Below, piece after piece: positions 1 to 9,206 of a stretch of 64,000 nt of DNA. Both the position numbers and the translations under genes were made by a program. The stretch spans positions 681,930 through 745,929 of the forward strand of contig NZ_QRAI01000002.1 of NCBI RefSeq assembly GCF_014336955.1, in the 5' to 3' direction. This DNA is from Saccharophagus sp. K07. Lineage in GTDB: Bacteria; Pseudomonadota; Gammaproteobacteria; Pseudomonadales; Cellvibrionaceae. Under the pieces are notes generated by a model that was not told the DNA's origin, did no database searches, and worked only from the letters and a program-made list of their open reading frames with translations. The stretch's first letter is position 1; the number at the start of each line of letters is the position of its first letter.

Positions 1-197
1 ACAATCCCCGCCAGACCATGACGCGTTTGCGCCGCCTGTATAACCGCGTGCGTTTGGACCAGATGGAGCTTGGCATTCTGCGTGGCGTGCTGACTTCAGT
101 GCAGAACCATATCTTCCACTCACACAACAAAATCGCGGCTTTGGAAGCGCGTATACGTGAACTGGAAGGTGGTGACCCGGGTCAGGGCAATACTTGA
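1..197 (+). CDS. trmJ: TrmJ, tRNA (cytidine/uridine-32-2'-O)-methyltransferase, C-terminal end only
   Basis: Only the last 64 codons are inside the window; the frame begins at base 3 and stops with TGA at 195-197. The segment NPRQTMTRLRRLYNRVRLDQ followed by MELGILRGVL is the characteristic C-terminal helix region of TrmJ, the SPOUT methyltransferase that 2'-O-methylates position 32 of tRNAs. The SAM-binding trefoil knot lies upstream and cannot be seen. trmJ next to iscR is the usual gammaproteobacterial order, although cysE, which often sits between them, is absent. The stop codon lies inside the IscR operator of the next gene. Confidence 0.85.
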   Translation, partial: NPRQTMTRLRRLYNRVRLDQMELGILRGVLTSVQNHIFHSHNKIAALEARIRELEGGDPGQGNT

Positions 198-214
198 CTA
201 AATTAGTAGGGTAT
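190..214 (+). promoter_or_regulatory. IscR type 1 operator
   Basis: The 25 bases fit the type 1 IscR consensus (ATASYYGACTRwwwYAGTCRRSTAT) at 24 of 25 positions; the only deviation is A for C at base 208. Half-sites are ATACTTGACT (190-199) and TAGTAGGGTAT (204-214). In E. coli the [2Fe-2S] form of IscR binds such sites and represses its own operon. The site covers the -35 element and most of the spacer of the predicted iscR promoter and the trmJ stop codon. The match is read directly; binding is inferred. Confidence 0.85.
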
Positions 215-223
215 TTGATAATC
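195..223 (+). promoter_or_regulatory. Sigma-70 promoter of the iscR-suf operon
   Basis: The -35 TTGACT (195-200) and -10 GATAAT (218-223) are separated by 17 bases, each matching the sigma-70 consensus at five of six positions. The start point would be near 230, giving a leader of about 33 nt before iscR. The -35 lies inside the IscR type 1 site, as expected for autorepression. Confidence 0.8.
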
Positions 224-262
224 TTCGGCTTGTTTTCAGGGTGAAGCTCAAGGGGATTCGTC

Positions 263-748
263 ATGCGTCTGACTACTAAAGGCCGTTATGCGGTGACGGC
301 AATGCTGGATTTGGCGTTGCACAGCTCGGATGGTCCGGTAAGCCTTGCGGACATCTCCCGACGCCAGGAAATCTCCCTTTCATACCTGGAACAATTATTT
401 GCCAAGCTGCGCCAGAATGATTTGGTGTGCAGCGTGCGGGGGCCAGGTGGCGGTTATAAGCTCAAGCGCCCGCTGGAAGAAGTGTTTGTCGCTCAGATCA
501 TAGATGCGGTTAACGAATCGGTAGATGCCACCAATTGTGGCGGTGCTGGAAATTGCCAGCACGGTGAAGTCTGCTTGACCCACTATTTGTGGAGCGACTT
601 GAGTGAACAGATTCATCAGTTTTTAAGCAGTATCAGCCTTGCGAGCTTGGTGGCTCGCCGCGACGTTCAGTCCGTATCTGCAAGACAAGACGGGCGCACG
701 CAGCGCGATGACGAAGAAAGTGTTATCGCGGTTTCCTCTCTGAACTAA
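263..748 (+). CDS. iscR: IscR, Rrf2-family Fe-S-sensing transcriptional regulator
   Basis: 161 residues. The N-terminal winged helix starts [20 protein letters not shown], and the cluster ligands are in place: Cys92, Cys98, Cys104 and His107, at the same numbers as in E. coli IscR. Holo-IscR carries a [2Fe-2S] cluster and represses type 1 sites; apo-IscR can bind type 2 sites. An AAGGGGA ribosome site precedes the ATG. It is the first gene of the Fe-S operon, directly behind a type 1 operator, so negative autoregulation of all nine genes is likely. The last 30 residues are polar and probably disordered. Confidence 0.96.
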   Translation: MRLTTKGRYAVTAMLDLALHSSDGPVSLADISRRQEISLSYLEQLFAKLRQNDLVCSVRGPGGGYKLKRPLEEVFVAQIIDAVNESVDATNCGGAGNCQHGEVCLTHYLWSDLSEQIHQFLSSISLASLVARRDVQSVSARQDGRTQRDDEESVIAVSSLN

Positions 749-769
749 TCTGCGAGAGTTCTTTACATC

Positions 770-1918
770 ATGTCCATGCCGGTTTACCTCGACTACGCAG
801 CAACGACTCCGGTCGATCCGGAAGTCGCGCAGCGCATGGCGGAATGTCTGACATTTGACGGCAATTTCGGCAACCCTGCCTCCCGCTCGCATTTTTATGG
901 CTGGCGCGCGGAAGAGGCGGTGGAAGAAGCGCGCAACCAATTGGCCATTCTGCTGGGCGCGGATCCGCGCGAGATCGTGTGGACCAGTGGTGCTACCGAA
1001 TCCAACAATCTGGCGATCAAAGGCATAGCCGAAAGCCGCGCCGACAAAGGCAAACACATCATTACTTCCGTCACTGAGCACAAAGCGGTGCTGGATGTTT
1101 GCAAGTATCTGGAACAGAAGGGCTTTGAAATTACCTGGCTGCGTCCGGATTCGTCGGGCATCGTCACCCCCGAGCAGGTCGCTGCAGCGCTGCGCCCCGA
1201 TACCATCCTGGTCAGTTTGATGCACGTGAACAACGAAATTGGCGTTGTCACAGATATAGGCGCCGTGGGTGAGCTCTGCCGCTCCAAAGGCGTGATTTTT
1301 CATGTGGACGCGGCGCAAAGTGCCGGCAAATTGCCGATTGATGTTCACGAATTAAAAGTGGATTTGCTTTCGGTGTCGGCGCACAAAATGTACGGACCGA
1401 AAGGCATAGGCGCATTATTTGTCCGCCGCACTGCAGACTTCAAATTGGTGCCTCTGATTCACGGCGGCGGGCATGAGCGCGGTATGCGCTCTGGCACTTT
1501 GCCGACGCACCAGATTGTCGGTCTCGGCGAAGCGGCGCACATTGCGCAGAAAAATATGGTGGAAGAGCAGGCGCGCATCAAACAACTGCGCGACCGCTTT
1601 TGGCACAAGGTTCAGGAGCTCGATGACGTATATGTAAACGGCGCGCTCGAGCCGCGTGTGGCTGGCAACCTCAATATCAGTTTCGGTGGCGTCGATGGCG
1701 AACAATTGCTGATGATGTTGCGCGAATTGGCGGTATCGACCGGTTCCGCTTGCACGTCCGCGAGCCTGGAACCCTCATATGTACTCAAGGCCATAGGCTT
1801 GAGTGACCAGCTGGCGCACAGCGCGCTGCGCTTTAGTTTTGGCCGCTTCACCACCGACGCAGACGTGGATTTTGCTGCGGAAAAAGTGGTGAGTGTCGTG
1901 CGCGAAATGCGCGGCTAA
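770..1918 (+). CDS. iscS: IscS-type (group I) cysteine desulfurase lacking the C-terminal IscU-binding tail
   Basis: 382-residue PLP enzyme that takes sulfur from cysteine as a persulfide. PLP lysine is Lys206 in [12 protein letters not shown]; the catalytic cysteine is Cys328 in the flexible loop [14 protein letters not shown], the long loop typical of group I enzymes. Both positions equal those of E. coli IscS (404 residues). The protein ends at VSVVREMRG, about 22 residues before the E. coli end, so the tail that contacts IscU is missing. No iscU, hscBA or fdx follows; sufB is next after 81 bases. The sulfur acceptor is therefore uncertain: SufB, SufE or tRNA-thiolation relays such as TusA are possible. 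Start at the ATG at 770; MPVYLDYA at 776 is an alternative. Confidence 0.93.
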   Translation: MSMPVYLDYAATTPVDPEVAQRMAECLTFDGNFGNPASRSHFYGWRAEEAVEEARNQLAILLGADPREIVWTSGATESNNLAIKGIAESRADKGKHIITSVTEHKAVLDVCKYLEQKGFEITWLRPDSSGIVTPEQVAAALRPDTILVSLMHVNNEIGVVTDIGAVGELCRSKGVIFHVDAAQSAGKLPIDVHELKVDLLSVSAHKMYGPKGIGALFVRRTADFKLVPLIHGGGHERGMRSGTLPTHQIVGLGEAAHIAQKNMVEEQARIKQLRDRFWHKVQELDDVYVNGALEPRVAGNLNISFGGVDGEQLLMMLRELAVSTGSACTSASLEPSYVLKAIGLSDQLAHSALRFSFGRFTTDADVDFAAEKVVSVVREMRG

Positions 1919-1999
1919 ATTCGTTATTAATCGTATAGGTGAAAGCTGAATTAATGTCAGTTTTGCCAAGCCCGGCAGGGCGCTAGAAAGGTTGTTTTT

Positions 2000-3439
2000 A
2001 TGTCGCAAGAACAAATCGACAGTTTAATTCGCAAAGAGTATTCGGCGGGTTTTGTCACCCAGATCGAATCCGATACGCTGCCGCCGGGATTGGATGAAGA
2101 CGTCATTCGGTTTATTTCCGCCAAAAAAGACGAGCCGGAATGGATGCTTGAATGGCGCTTGAAAGCCTATCGCACTTGGCGCGAAATGACCGAACCCACC
2201 TGGGCGCACGTCAGTTATCCCAAAATCGATTTTGATCAGATCTCCTACTACTCTGCGCCCAAAAGTCTGGCGGACAAACCTAAGAGTTTGGACGAAGTTG
2301 ATCCGCAACTTTTGGAAACCTACAAAAAATTAGGTATTCCGCTGCACGAGCAGGAAATGCTCGCCGGCGTTGCGGTGGATGCGGTGTTTGACTCGGTTTC
2401 TGTCGCGACGACATTCCGGGAAAAATTAAAAGACGCCGGCGTTATTTTCTGTCCGATTTCCGAAGCCATTCGTGAATATCCGGAGCTGGTGCAGAAATAT
2501 TTGGGCAGCGTAGTGCCGCAAAAAGACAATTATTACGCGGCCCTCAACAGCGCGGTCTTTAGTGATGGTTCATTTGTTTATATTCCGAAGGGTGTGCGCT
2601 GCCCGATGGAATTGTCCACCTATTTCCGTATCAACGAATCCAAAACTGGCCAATTCGAACGCACTTTGATTATTGCTGATGAAGGCAGCCAGGTCAGTTA
2701 TCTGGAAGGTTGTACTGCGCCAATGCGCGACGAAAACCAGTTGCACGCAGCTGTTGTCGAGTTGGTTGCCTTGGATAATGCCTATATCAAATATTCCACC
2801 GTGCAAAACTGGTATCCCGGTGACGCGCAAGGCAAAGGCGGTATTTACAACTTTGTGACCAAGCGTGCTGTGGCGCATACCAATGCGCGCGTGTCCTGGA
2901 CGCAGGTTGAAACCGGTTCTGCTGTGACCTGGAAATATCCGAGTTGTGTTCTGAAAGGTGATAACAGCGTCGGCGAATTTTATTCCGTCGCGCTCACCAA
3001 CAATTTCCAGCAGGCGGACACTGGCACCAAAATGATCCATATCGGCAAAAATACCCGCTCCACCATTGTGTCCAAAGGTATTTCCGCCGGTAAAAGCTCC
3101 AACGCTTATCGTGGGCTGGTGCGCATGAACCCGGGTGCGAGTGGTGCGCGTAATTACACCCAGTGCGACTCCTTGTTGATCGGTGATCAATGCGCTGCGC
3201 ACACATTCCCTTATATCGAAAGTAAAAATCCTTCCGCAGTCATCGAGCACGAGGCGACTACGTCCAAAGTCAGCGACGATCAATTGTTTCTCTGCCAGCA
3301 ACGCGGCATAAGCGCAGAAAAAGCCGTGTCCATGATCGTCAATGGCTTCTGTAAAGAGGTATTTAAAGAACTGCCGATGGAGTTTGCCGTGGAAGCGGGC
3401 AAATTGCTGGAAGTGAGCCTTGAAGGGTCGGTGGGCTAA
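2000..3439 (+). CDS. sufB: SufB, Fe-S scaffold subunit of SufBC2D
   Basis: 479 residues, normal length. SufB is the scaffold on which SufBC2D assembles clusters and the acceptor of persulfide from SufE. Conserved residues include Cys389 in [17 protein letters not shown] and Glu418 in IEHEATTSK, matching the E. coli Cys405 and Glu434 that are important for assembly. The beta-helix core runs from about residue 150 to 440. An AAAGG ribosome site precedes the ATG. It follows iscS and precedes sufC by 52 bases. Confidence 0.97.
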   Translation: MSQEQIDSLIRKEYSAGFVTQIESDTLPPGLDEDVIRFISAKKDEPEWMLEWRLKAYRTWREMTEPTWAHVSYPKIDFDQISYYSAPKSLADKPKSLDEVDPQLLETYKKLGIPLHEQEMLAGVAVDAVFDSVSVATTFREKLKDAGVIFCPISEAIREYPELVQKYLGSVVPQKDNYYAALNSAVFSDGSFVYIPKGVRCPMELSTYFRINESKTGQFERTLIIADEGSQVSYLEGCTAPMRDENQLHAAVVELVALDNAYIKYSTVQNWYPGDAQGKGGIYNFVTKRAVAHTNARVSWTQVETGSAVTWKYPSCVLKGDNSVGEFYSVALTNNFQQADTGTKMIHIGKNTRSTIVSKGISAGKSSNAYRGLVRMNPGASGARNYTQCDSLLIGDQCAAHTFPYIESKNPSAVIEHEATTSKVSDDQLFLCQQRGISAEKAVSMIVNGFCKEVFKELPMEFAVEAGKLLEVSLEGSVG

Positions 3440-3491
3440 AAAGTTTGATTTGCGCTGCTATGGCCGCGCCGTTTTTGGAGAAATGAATTAA

Positions 3492-4241
3492 ATGTTGTCG
3501 ATTCGCGATTTGCAGGTGACTGTGGATGATAAGCAGATTCTGAAAGGCTTGAATCTGCAGATCAAAGCAGGAGAGGTTCACGCCATCATGGGGCCGAACG
3601 GCTCAGGCAAAAGCACCACTGGATATGCCCTGGCTGGGAAACCCGGTTATGAAGTTATCGGTGGCGAAGTGGAATTTCTCGGCAAAAATTTATTGGAATT
3701 GGATGCCGAAGAACGCGCTCGCGAAGGACTTTTTCTGGCGTTTCAATACCCGGTAGAAATTCCTGGTGTCAGTAATATGGAATTTCTCAAAGCTTCAGTC
3801 GATGCCCAGCGTGAGCATCACGGCCTCGAGCCTTTGGACGCAGTCAGCTTTATGAAAAAAGCGCGCGATATCTGCAAAGTGGTCGGCCTCGATCAGTCAT
3901 TTTTGAAACGCGGCGTTAACGAAGGTTTTTCTGGCGGTGAAAAGAAACGCAACGAAATCATGCAAATGATGTTGCTGGAACCCAAATTGGCCATTCTCGA
4001 TGAGACCGATTCCGGTCTCGATATTGACGCATTGCAGATCGTCGCCAATGGCGTAAACGCTCTGCGCAGTCCGGAGCGCTCATTTATTGTGGTGACTCAC
4101 TACCAGCGTTTGTTGGATTACATAGTTCCGGATTATGTGCACGTGCTGGCCGGTGGTCGCATTATCAAGAGCGGCGATAAATCCCTGGCTCTCGAACTGG
4201 AAGAGAAGGGCTACGGCTGGATCGAGAACGAGGTTGCCTGA
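3492..4241 (+). CDS. sufC: SufC, ABC ATPase of the SufBC2D complex
   Basis: 249 residues. Walker A GPNGSGKST (about residues 35-43), ABC signature FSGGEKKRNEI and Walker B LAILDETDSGLDID identify the SufC branch of ABC ATPases. SufC is soluble; ATP binding drives rearrangement of the SufB-SufD pair. Its stop overlaps the sufD start as TGATG at 4239-4243, suggesting translational coupling and matched amounts of the two subunits. Confidence 0.97.
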   Translation: MLSIRDLQVTVDDKQILKGLNLQIKAGEVHAIMGPNGSGKSTTGYALAGKPGYEVIGGEVEFLGKNLLELDAEERAREGLFLAFQYPVEIPGVSNMEFLKASVDAQREHHGLEPLDAVSFMKKARDICKVVGLDQSFLKRGVNEGFSGGEKKRNEIMQMMLLEPKLAILDETDSGLDIDALQIVANGVNALRSPERSFIVVTHYQRLLDYIVPDYVHVLAGGRIIKSGDKSLALELEEKGYGWIENEVA

Positions 4242-5560
4242 TGTCTCAATTTCTTGAGCAATTGGCGAGCCTGCGCGCTGGCGGCCCAGCTTGGTTGCAA
4301 GCTGTTCACGACGCAGGCGCTGCTATTTTGCGCGATGCCGCATGGCCAACGCGAAAAACCGAGAGCTGGAAATACACGTCGCTGCGTCCGCTGGAACACA
4401 TAAATTTTTTGGCCGAGCGCGGCCACGCCATTAATGCCGATTTGTCGCAGCATTTTGCTATAGCCAATTTCGATGCATACCGTTTGGTTTTTGTTAACGG
4501 CGTATTTTCTGCGAATTTGTCCGACCTGCAAGGTCTTCCCGCCGGTGTTGAGTTGATTCGTTTTGCCGATGCAAATGCTTCACAGCAGGAATTGTTGGTA
4601 AAGTATTTGAACAGCGTGGTGGAGGCGGATTGTCATCTGTTTGCTGCGGTCAACCAGCAGTTGATTGAAGATGGTGTGTTTTTGCATGTCGGCAAAAATA
4701 TTGAGCTGAATAAGCCGGTTCAAATCGTTTGGCTGTCGAGCGCGCAGGAAAAACCGTTCCATATCCCTCAGCGATTTTTGTTGCTGGCGGAAAATCATTC
4801 CTCGGTGATTTTGGTGGAGCAATTTGTATCCACGGCAGACTCTCAGAACAGTTTTACTCACGGTGTGACGGAATTGTGTCTGCAAGATGGCGCGCGCTGT
4901 GAGCATTATCGAATTCATCTGGAAGAGCAGAGTGCGGTGCACGTCGGTGGCGTGTACGCATCCTTGGCAGCCAACTCCTACTTGGACAGTTTCCATCTCG
5001 GTTTGGGAGGTCCATTGAAGCGCGTGGATGTGGTGATCAATCACAATGGCCCAGGTGCGGATTGTCAGTTGAATGGTGTTTATCTGCCGCAAGGTAATCA
5101 GCAGATTGATTACCACACAACGATCGAGCACCGGGTGCCGAACTGTACGACCCAGGAAGTATTTCGCGGCATAGTTGCAGATAACGCCAAAGCCGTTTTT
5201 AACGGTCGCATTCATATCCACCCGCAAGCGCAAAAGACGCGCGCGGAACTCAGCAATAAAAATTTGTTGTTGAGCGATAAAGCCGAGGTCAATACCAAAC
5301 CAGAGCTGGAAATCTACGCTGACGACGTGCAATGTGCGCACGGCGCGACTGTCGCCCGCATGGATGAAAATGCGCTGCATTATTTTTTGATGCGGGGCAT
5401 TTCGCGCAAAGAAGCGGAAGTGATGCTGAGCTTTGGTTTCATTAATGAACTGATTGGTCAGCTCAAACAAGAGGCGCTTACAGATTATTTGCGACCAGTG
5501 CTGACCCATTGGTTCGGCCGGGAAACAAGCCTCGTAGACGAGTTGGCCGCGGCGGAATAA
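4241..5560 (+). CDS. sufD: SufD, structural partner of SufB
   Basis: 439 residues. It pairs with SufB in the SufBC2D scaffold and is needed for iron entry in E. coli. The N-terminal helical domain contains RKTESWKYTSL, a SufD hallmark; the C-terminal helix region has CAHGATVARMDENALHYFL, including the conserved His of the CAHGAT motif, followed by RGISRKEAEVMLSFGFI. The start overlaps the sufC stop by one base. Confidence 0.96.
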   Translation: MSQFLEQLASLRAGGPAWLQAVHDAGAAILRDAAWPTRKTESWKYTSLRPLEHINFLAERGHAINADLSQHFAIANFDAYRLVFVNGVFSANLSDLQGLPAGVELIRFADANASQQELLVKYLNSVVEADCHLFAAVNQQLIEDGVFLHVGKNIELNKPVQIVWLSSAQEKPFHIPQRFLLLAENHSSVILVEQFVSTADSQNSFTHGVTELCLQDGARCEHYRIHLEEQSAVHVGGVYASLAANSYLDSFHLGLGGPLKRVDVVINHNGPGADCQLNGVYLPQGNQQIDYHTTIEHRVPNCTTQEVFRGIVADNAKAVFNGRIHIHPQAQKTRAELSNKNLLLSDKAEVNTKPELEIYADDVQCAHGATVARMDENALHYFLMRGISRKEAEVMLSFGFINELIGQLKQEALTDYLRPVLTHWFGRETSLVDELAAAE

Positions 5561-5573
5561 ATCGGAGAGCACT

Positions 5574-6794
5574 TTGACTAGTTACGATGTAGAAGCTGTA
5601 CGCCGGGATTTTCCTATTTTGCAGCAGCTGGTCCATGATCAGCCGCTGGTCTATTTGGACAGCGCTGCAACAACGCAAAAGCCCAGAGTCGTGATAGATG
5701 CTCTGAGCCAATATTATTTGCAGGATAATTCCAATGTGCACCGCGCGGCGCACGCATTGGCAGATCGCGCCACTACGGGTTTTGAAAATGCCCGCAAGCG
5801 CATTGCGCAATTTATCAATAGTCCGAAGCCAGAACAGATTATCTGGACGCGCGGTACTACAGAATCAATCAATCTGGTCGCAGCATCCTATGGCAGGGTT
5901 GCGTTGCAGCCCGGCGACAAAATTCTGGTTTCCACGCTGGAACATCACTCCAATATTGTGCCTTGGCAATTAATTGCGGCCGAACGCGGAGCGACTGTTA
6001 TTCCAATTCCGTTGGATAATCGCGGCGATCTGGATTTGGATGCATACGCTGCTTTATTGGATGAGCGAGTCAAGATCGTTGCTGTCAATCAGGTGTCCAA
6101 TGCGCTCGGCACGGTCAATCCGATTAAATCCATCGTGCAGTCTGCTCATGCCGTTGGTGCCAAAGTGCTGGTGGACGGCGCGCAAGCCATCGCGCATTTT
6201 CCTGTGGATGTACAGGATTTAAATTGCGATTTTTATGCATTTTCTGGCCATAAAGCCTTTGGACCGACGGGTATAGGTGTGTTGTGGGGACGTGAGTCCT
6301 TGCTGGAGCAAATGCCGCCGTACCAAGGTGGCGGAGAAATGATTGAATCCGTCAGTTTCAGTGGTACTACGTTTAATCAATTGCCTTACAAATTTGAAGC
6401 GGGTACTCCGGATATTGCCGGTGCGATAGGTATGGCTGCGGCCATCGAGTATCTGGGCAATTTGGATCGCGCTGCCGTGCAAGCTCATGAAGCGGCGCTT
6501 TTGGCGGAATGTATAGAGCGCGGTGAGGAAATGGGTTTGCGCCGCGTTGCGTCACCGCGCCATGCGGCAGGTATTTACAGCTTTTTATTGCCGGGCGCAC
6601 ATCCTTCTGATGTGGGGACAATCCTGGATCAACAAGGCGTAGCAGTGCGCACGGGTCACCATTGTGCACAACCCTTGATGGCCTATCTGGGAGTTCCGGG
6701 TACTGTGCGAGCGTCTTTGTCGATTTACAACAATCACGAGGATATCGACCGGTTTTTTAATGCCATGGCAAAAGTGAAAAAATTTTTGCTCTAG
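5574..6794 (+). CDS. sufS: SufS, group II cysteine desulfurase
   Basis: 406 residues, start codon TTG preceded by GGAGAG. PLP lysine is Lys227 (FYAFSGHKAFGPTG); the active cysteine is Cys364 in the short loop RTGHHCAQPLM, the mark of group II enzymes that need SufE or SufU. SufE is encoded at the end of the same operon. The operon therefore contains two cysteine desulfurases of different groups, IscS-type and SufS. The gap to sufD is 13 bases. Confidence 0.97.
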   Translation: MTSYDVEAVRRDFPILQQLVHDQPLVYLDSAATTQKPRVVIDALSQYYLQDNSNVHRAAHALADRATTGFENARKRIAQFINSPKPEQIIWTRGTTESINLVAASYGRVALQPGDKILVSTLEHHSNIVPWQLIAAERGATVIPIPLDNRGDLDLDAYAALLDERVKIVAVNQVSNALGTVNPIKSIVQSAHAVGAKVLVDGAQAIAHFPVDVQDLNCDFYAFSGHKAFGPTGIGVLWGRESLLEQMPPYQGGGEMIESVSFSGTTFNQLPYKFEAGTPDIAGAIGMAAAIEYLGNLDRAAVQAHEAALLAECIERGEEMGLRRVASPRHAAGIYSFLLPGAHPSDVGTILDQQGVAVRTGHHCAQPLMAYLGVPGTVRASLSIYNNHEDIDRFFNAMAKVKKFLL

Positions 6795-6833
6795 CAATCA
6801 TGTTTTCTTCATCAGGTATTCGTAGAGGTGGTT

Positions 6834-7199
6834 ATGTCCGTCGAAACCTACAGCACTAATCCGAGAGAGTTGATCGATACCATTACAGTATCGGACGCTG
6901 CTCTTGAGCATTTTCGCCGCCTGCTGAAGAAAAACGCGAAAAAAGGCGTGCGTATCAGTTTGAAGGAAGCCGGATGCACCGGTTTCAAATACGTCATCGA
7001 AGAGGTTGATAACCCGCACGATGGCGACACTACCCGCAAGCTTGCGGATGACGTTGAGCTTTATGTGGAAACCGGTTGCCTAGCCGCTATTAAAGGACTC
7101 TCAATCGACCTGACACAGATGGGGCTCAACAAGAATTTGGTGATGAATAATCCCAATGTCAAAGACGAATGCGGTTGTGGTGAAAGTTTTAGCGTGTGA
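6834..7199 (+). CDS. sufA: SufA/IscA/ErpA-like A-type Fe-S carrier
   Basis: 121 residues from the ATG at 6834, chosen because AGAGGTGG lies just before it; the GTG at 6828 falls inside that ribosome site. Three conserved cysteines are present: one in EAGCTGFKYV and two in the C-terminal DECGCGESF. A-type carriers accept clusters from the scaffold and pass them to client proteins. Its position after sufS supports a Suf role, but sequence alone cannot separate SufA from IscA or ErpA. Confidence 0.9.
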   Translation: MSVETYSTNPRELIDTITVSDAALEHFRRLLKKNAKKGVRISLKEAGCTGFKYVIEEVDNPHDGDTTRKLADDVELYVETGCLAAIKGLSIDLTQMGLNKNLVMNNPNVKDECGCGESFSV

Positions 7200-7246
7200 T
7201 GGCAGGCTTGTCTGTAGTCGAAATATTTTTATGTGTGGATTGAAAA

Positions 7247-7783
7247 ATGTCTGAACAAAGAGTGGTTGCCACTGTGAGGGATTGCCCCGCACGTTTGGTT
7301 CCAGTGGGGACACCCGTTACGATTCCCGCACATACATTTGTCACTGTAACCCAAGCGCTCGGCGGTAATTTTACGCTGGTCTATCAAGGCAATATGGTGC
7401 GTGTTGACGGCACTGAGGCCGACGCCTTGGGCATGGAAAAATTTGAATTGAATTTTACCGATCACGGCGATGGAAAAATTCACGAAGAGCAAATCTGGCA
7501 AGCGCTCGAAACGGTTTACGATCCGGAAATTCCCGTCAATTTAAAAAGCCTCGGATTGATCTATAACGTAGCGATCGATCAGGAAAAAGGCCATGTCAAA
7601 ATCGATATGACGCTGACTGCGCCCGGGTGCGGTATGGGGCCAGTGTTGGTCGGTGATGTCAAATATCGCGTAGCCATGGTGCCCAATGTCAAATCCGTTG
7701 ATGTCGAATTGGTATTCGATCCGCCGTGGAGTCGCCACATGATGTCAGAAGAAGCTCAACTGGAAACCGGGATGTTTTACTGA
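7247..7783 (+). CDS. sufT: SufT, MIP18/DUF59-family Fe-S maturation factor
   Basis: 178 residues. The C-terminal 100 residues form a MIP18/PaaD domain (QIWQALETVYDPEIPVNLKS, then LIYNV, DMTLTAPGCGMG and VDPPWS-like FDPPWSRHMMS). The N-terminal 80 residues are the extension typical of proteobacterial SufT. SufT proteins are auxiliary factors that help cluster transfer to client proteins. The stop overlaps the sufE start (TGATG at 7781). Confidence 0.9.
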   Translation: MSEQRVVATVRDCPARLVPVGTPVTIPAHTFVTVTQALGGNFTLVYQGNMVRVDGTEADALGMEKFELNFTDHGDGKIHEEQIWQALETVYDPEIPVNLKSLGLIYNVAIDQEKGHVKIDMTLTAPGCGMGPVLVGDVKYRVAMVPNVKSVDVELVFDPPWSRHMMSEEAQLETGMFY

Positions 7784-8211
7784 TGAAAACCAATCCATTC
7801 GGCACTACCATTACCGTAGACGACATCATTGATACGGTGGGCTTTTTCGATAGTTGGGAAGATCGCTACAAATACATTATTGATCTCGGCAAAGAATTGC
7901 CTACTATGGATGAAGCGAAAAAAGACGATGTGCATCTAGTGCGAGGTTGCCAGAGTCAGGTATGGATCGATGGCAAATCTGTCGACGGACAATTCTGGTT
8001 CGAAGCCGATAGCGACGCTTTTATCGTAAAAGGATTGCTGGGTGTCGTGTTGGCGGCTTACAACGGCAAAACGGCAGCGCAGATTCTCGAGTTTGATATT
8101 GAAGATTATTTTGATCGCTTAGGTTTGATCAAACACTTAAGTCCAACTCGCGGTAACGGTTTGCGTGCAATGGTTAAACGAATTCGCGCAATGGCCGAAA
8201 CGGCAGCTTAA
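7783..8211 (+). CDS. sufE: SufE, sulfur acceptor for SufS
   Basis: 142 residues from the ATG at 7783, which overlaps the sufT stop as TGATG; an in-frame GTG 57 bases upstream lies well inside sufT and is unlikely. The acceptor cysteine is Cys56 in LVRGCQSQVW. SufE takes persulfide from SufS Cys364 and delivers it to SufB. It is the last gene of the operon and is followed by a strong terminator. Confidence 0.94.
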   Translation: MKTNPFGTTITVDDIIDTVGFFDSWEDRYKYIIDLGKELPTMDEAKKDDVHLVRGCQSQVWIDGKSVDGQFWFEADSDAFIVKGLLGVVLAAYNGKTAAQILEFDIEDYFDRLGLIKHLSPTRGNGLRAMVKRIRAMAETAA

Positions 8212-8241
8212 ATTTTGTGATTTGAGTTTTGGTCTTAAATA

Positions 8242-8270
8242 AAAAGCGCTGTTAAAAACAGCGCTTTTTT
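8242..8270 (+). terminator. Intrinsic terminator of the suf operon, probably bidirectional
   Basis: The hairpin has arms AAAGCGCTGT and ACAGCGCTTT around a TAAAA loop. It is followed by T's on the plus strand and preceded by A's, so it can also stop transcription of the convergent gene ending at 8293. Confidence 0.9.
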
Positions 8271-8292
8271 TATGACAACAGTTGTGCTGCGC

Positions 8293-8997
8293 TTAGAGCG
8301 AATAACGGAATCCCAAGCCGTAGGATGACAGTTTGTCACCAAAGCTTGCGGACAAGTTAATGCCGATATTCTGATTGATTTCGAACAAGACGTTACCAAA
8401 CGCGGATACGTCATCGCCAGAATCCAAGTCGGTATAACGCACGCCGCCGCCTACTTCCAACCAATTTAACACTTGTGCCCGCACGCCTACGTCGGCGAAG
8501 TAACCATCGCTGGTATCTTCATTCAAATCATCCCAAGCATCGCCAAGACTATCGTCACCGATATCCTGGTCAGTCGCACCGAGACTGAATTCATCCAGAT
8601 CGACGTCCATGTAAGCTGCTCGAACGACAAAGTCTACATTGTTGGTAATTGGAGTAAAATAACCGAGACCGACTTGCAGTGTTTTTACGTCGGTATCCTG
8701 AGGAATTACGGCTCCAGTATCGTTGATAAATGTAAAATCTGCCTTGGTTTGTGCATAATTACCAAATATGAACAGATTATTTGTGAACGCAAAGGACGCC
8801 CCAATTTTAAAACCGTCACCGTCGTCCACGTCTTCAATTATATTGTCGAACGCATCATCGTCTTCGTACATATCGACATCTTGCACAATATAATCGACTT
8901 CAAAATAGGAATAACTGATTCCTTCAGCAGCGGATGCGGAAAATGGCAGCGCTGCCAATGCCGTGATCACAGCGGTGGGAAGAAAGCTTCGATTCAT
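8293..8997 (-). CDS. Small outer-membrane beta-barrel protein, OmpA-barrel-like
   Basis: 234 residues. A signal peptide (MNRSFLPTAVITALAALPFS, cleavage near ASA-AEG) is followed by alternating amphipathic strands and a C-terminal strand GLGFRYSL ending in an aromatic-containing beta-signal. Residues about 40-60 and 150-165 are rich in Asp and Glu (VDMYEDDDAFDNIIEDVDDG), likely acidic surface loops that could bind cations. It resembles the OMP beta-barrel family of 8-strand porin-like proteins; the specific function is unknown. It stands alone, convergent with the suf operon. Confidence 0.75.
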   Translation of the reverse strand: MNRSFLPTAVITALAALPFSASAAEGISYSYFEVDYIVQDVDMYEDDDAFDNIIEDVDDGDGFKIGASFAFTNNLFIFGNYAQTKADFTFINDTGAVIPQDTDVKTLQVGLGYFTPITNNVDFVVRAAYMDVDLDEFSLGATDQDIGDDSLGDAWDDLNEDTSDGYFADVGVRAQVLNWLEVGGGVRYTDLDSGDDVSAFGNVLFEINQNIGINLSASFGDKLSSYGLGFRYSL

Positions 8998-9206
8998 AAT
9001 TTGCTCCTAAATTTCTGGTCATAAATATTCTGAGGAATTCAGAATCTAGCGTTTGCTCATTTGCATTTTCGGTGCCAGCGCAAAAAATGTTTTTTGCTCC
9101 CATCCGCTCATCTGGCTACTGGTCCGCCATATGGCGTCCATTTAAGCATGGGAGTAGAATGCGCTCCGCTCAGTTACCTTTGCCGCAATGACCGGCCAGG
9201 CTTCCT

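Noticed and set aside
4580..5572. 330-codon open frame on the minus strand
   Set aside because: It lies opposite sufD, which has clear family motifs; the antisense product resembles nothing known.
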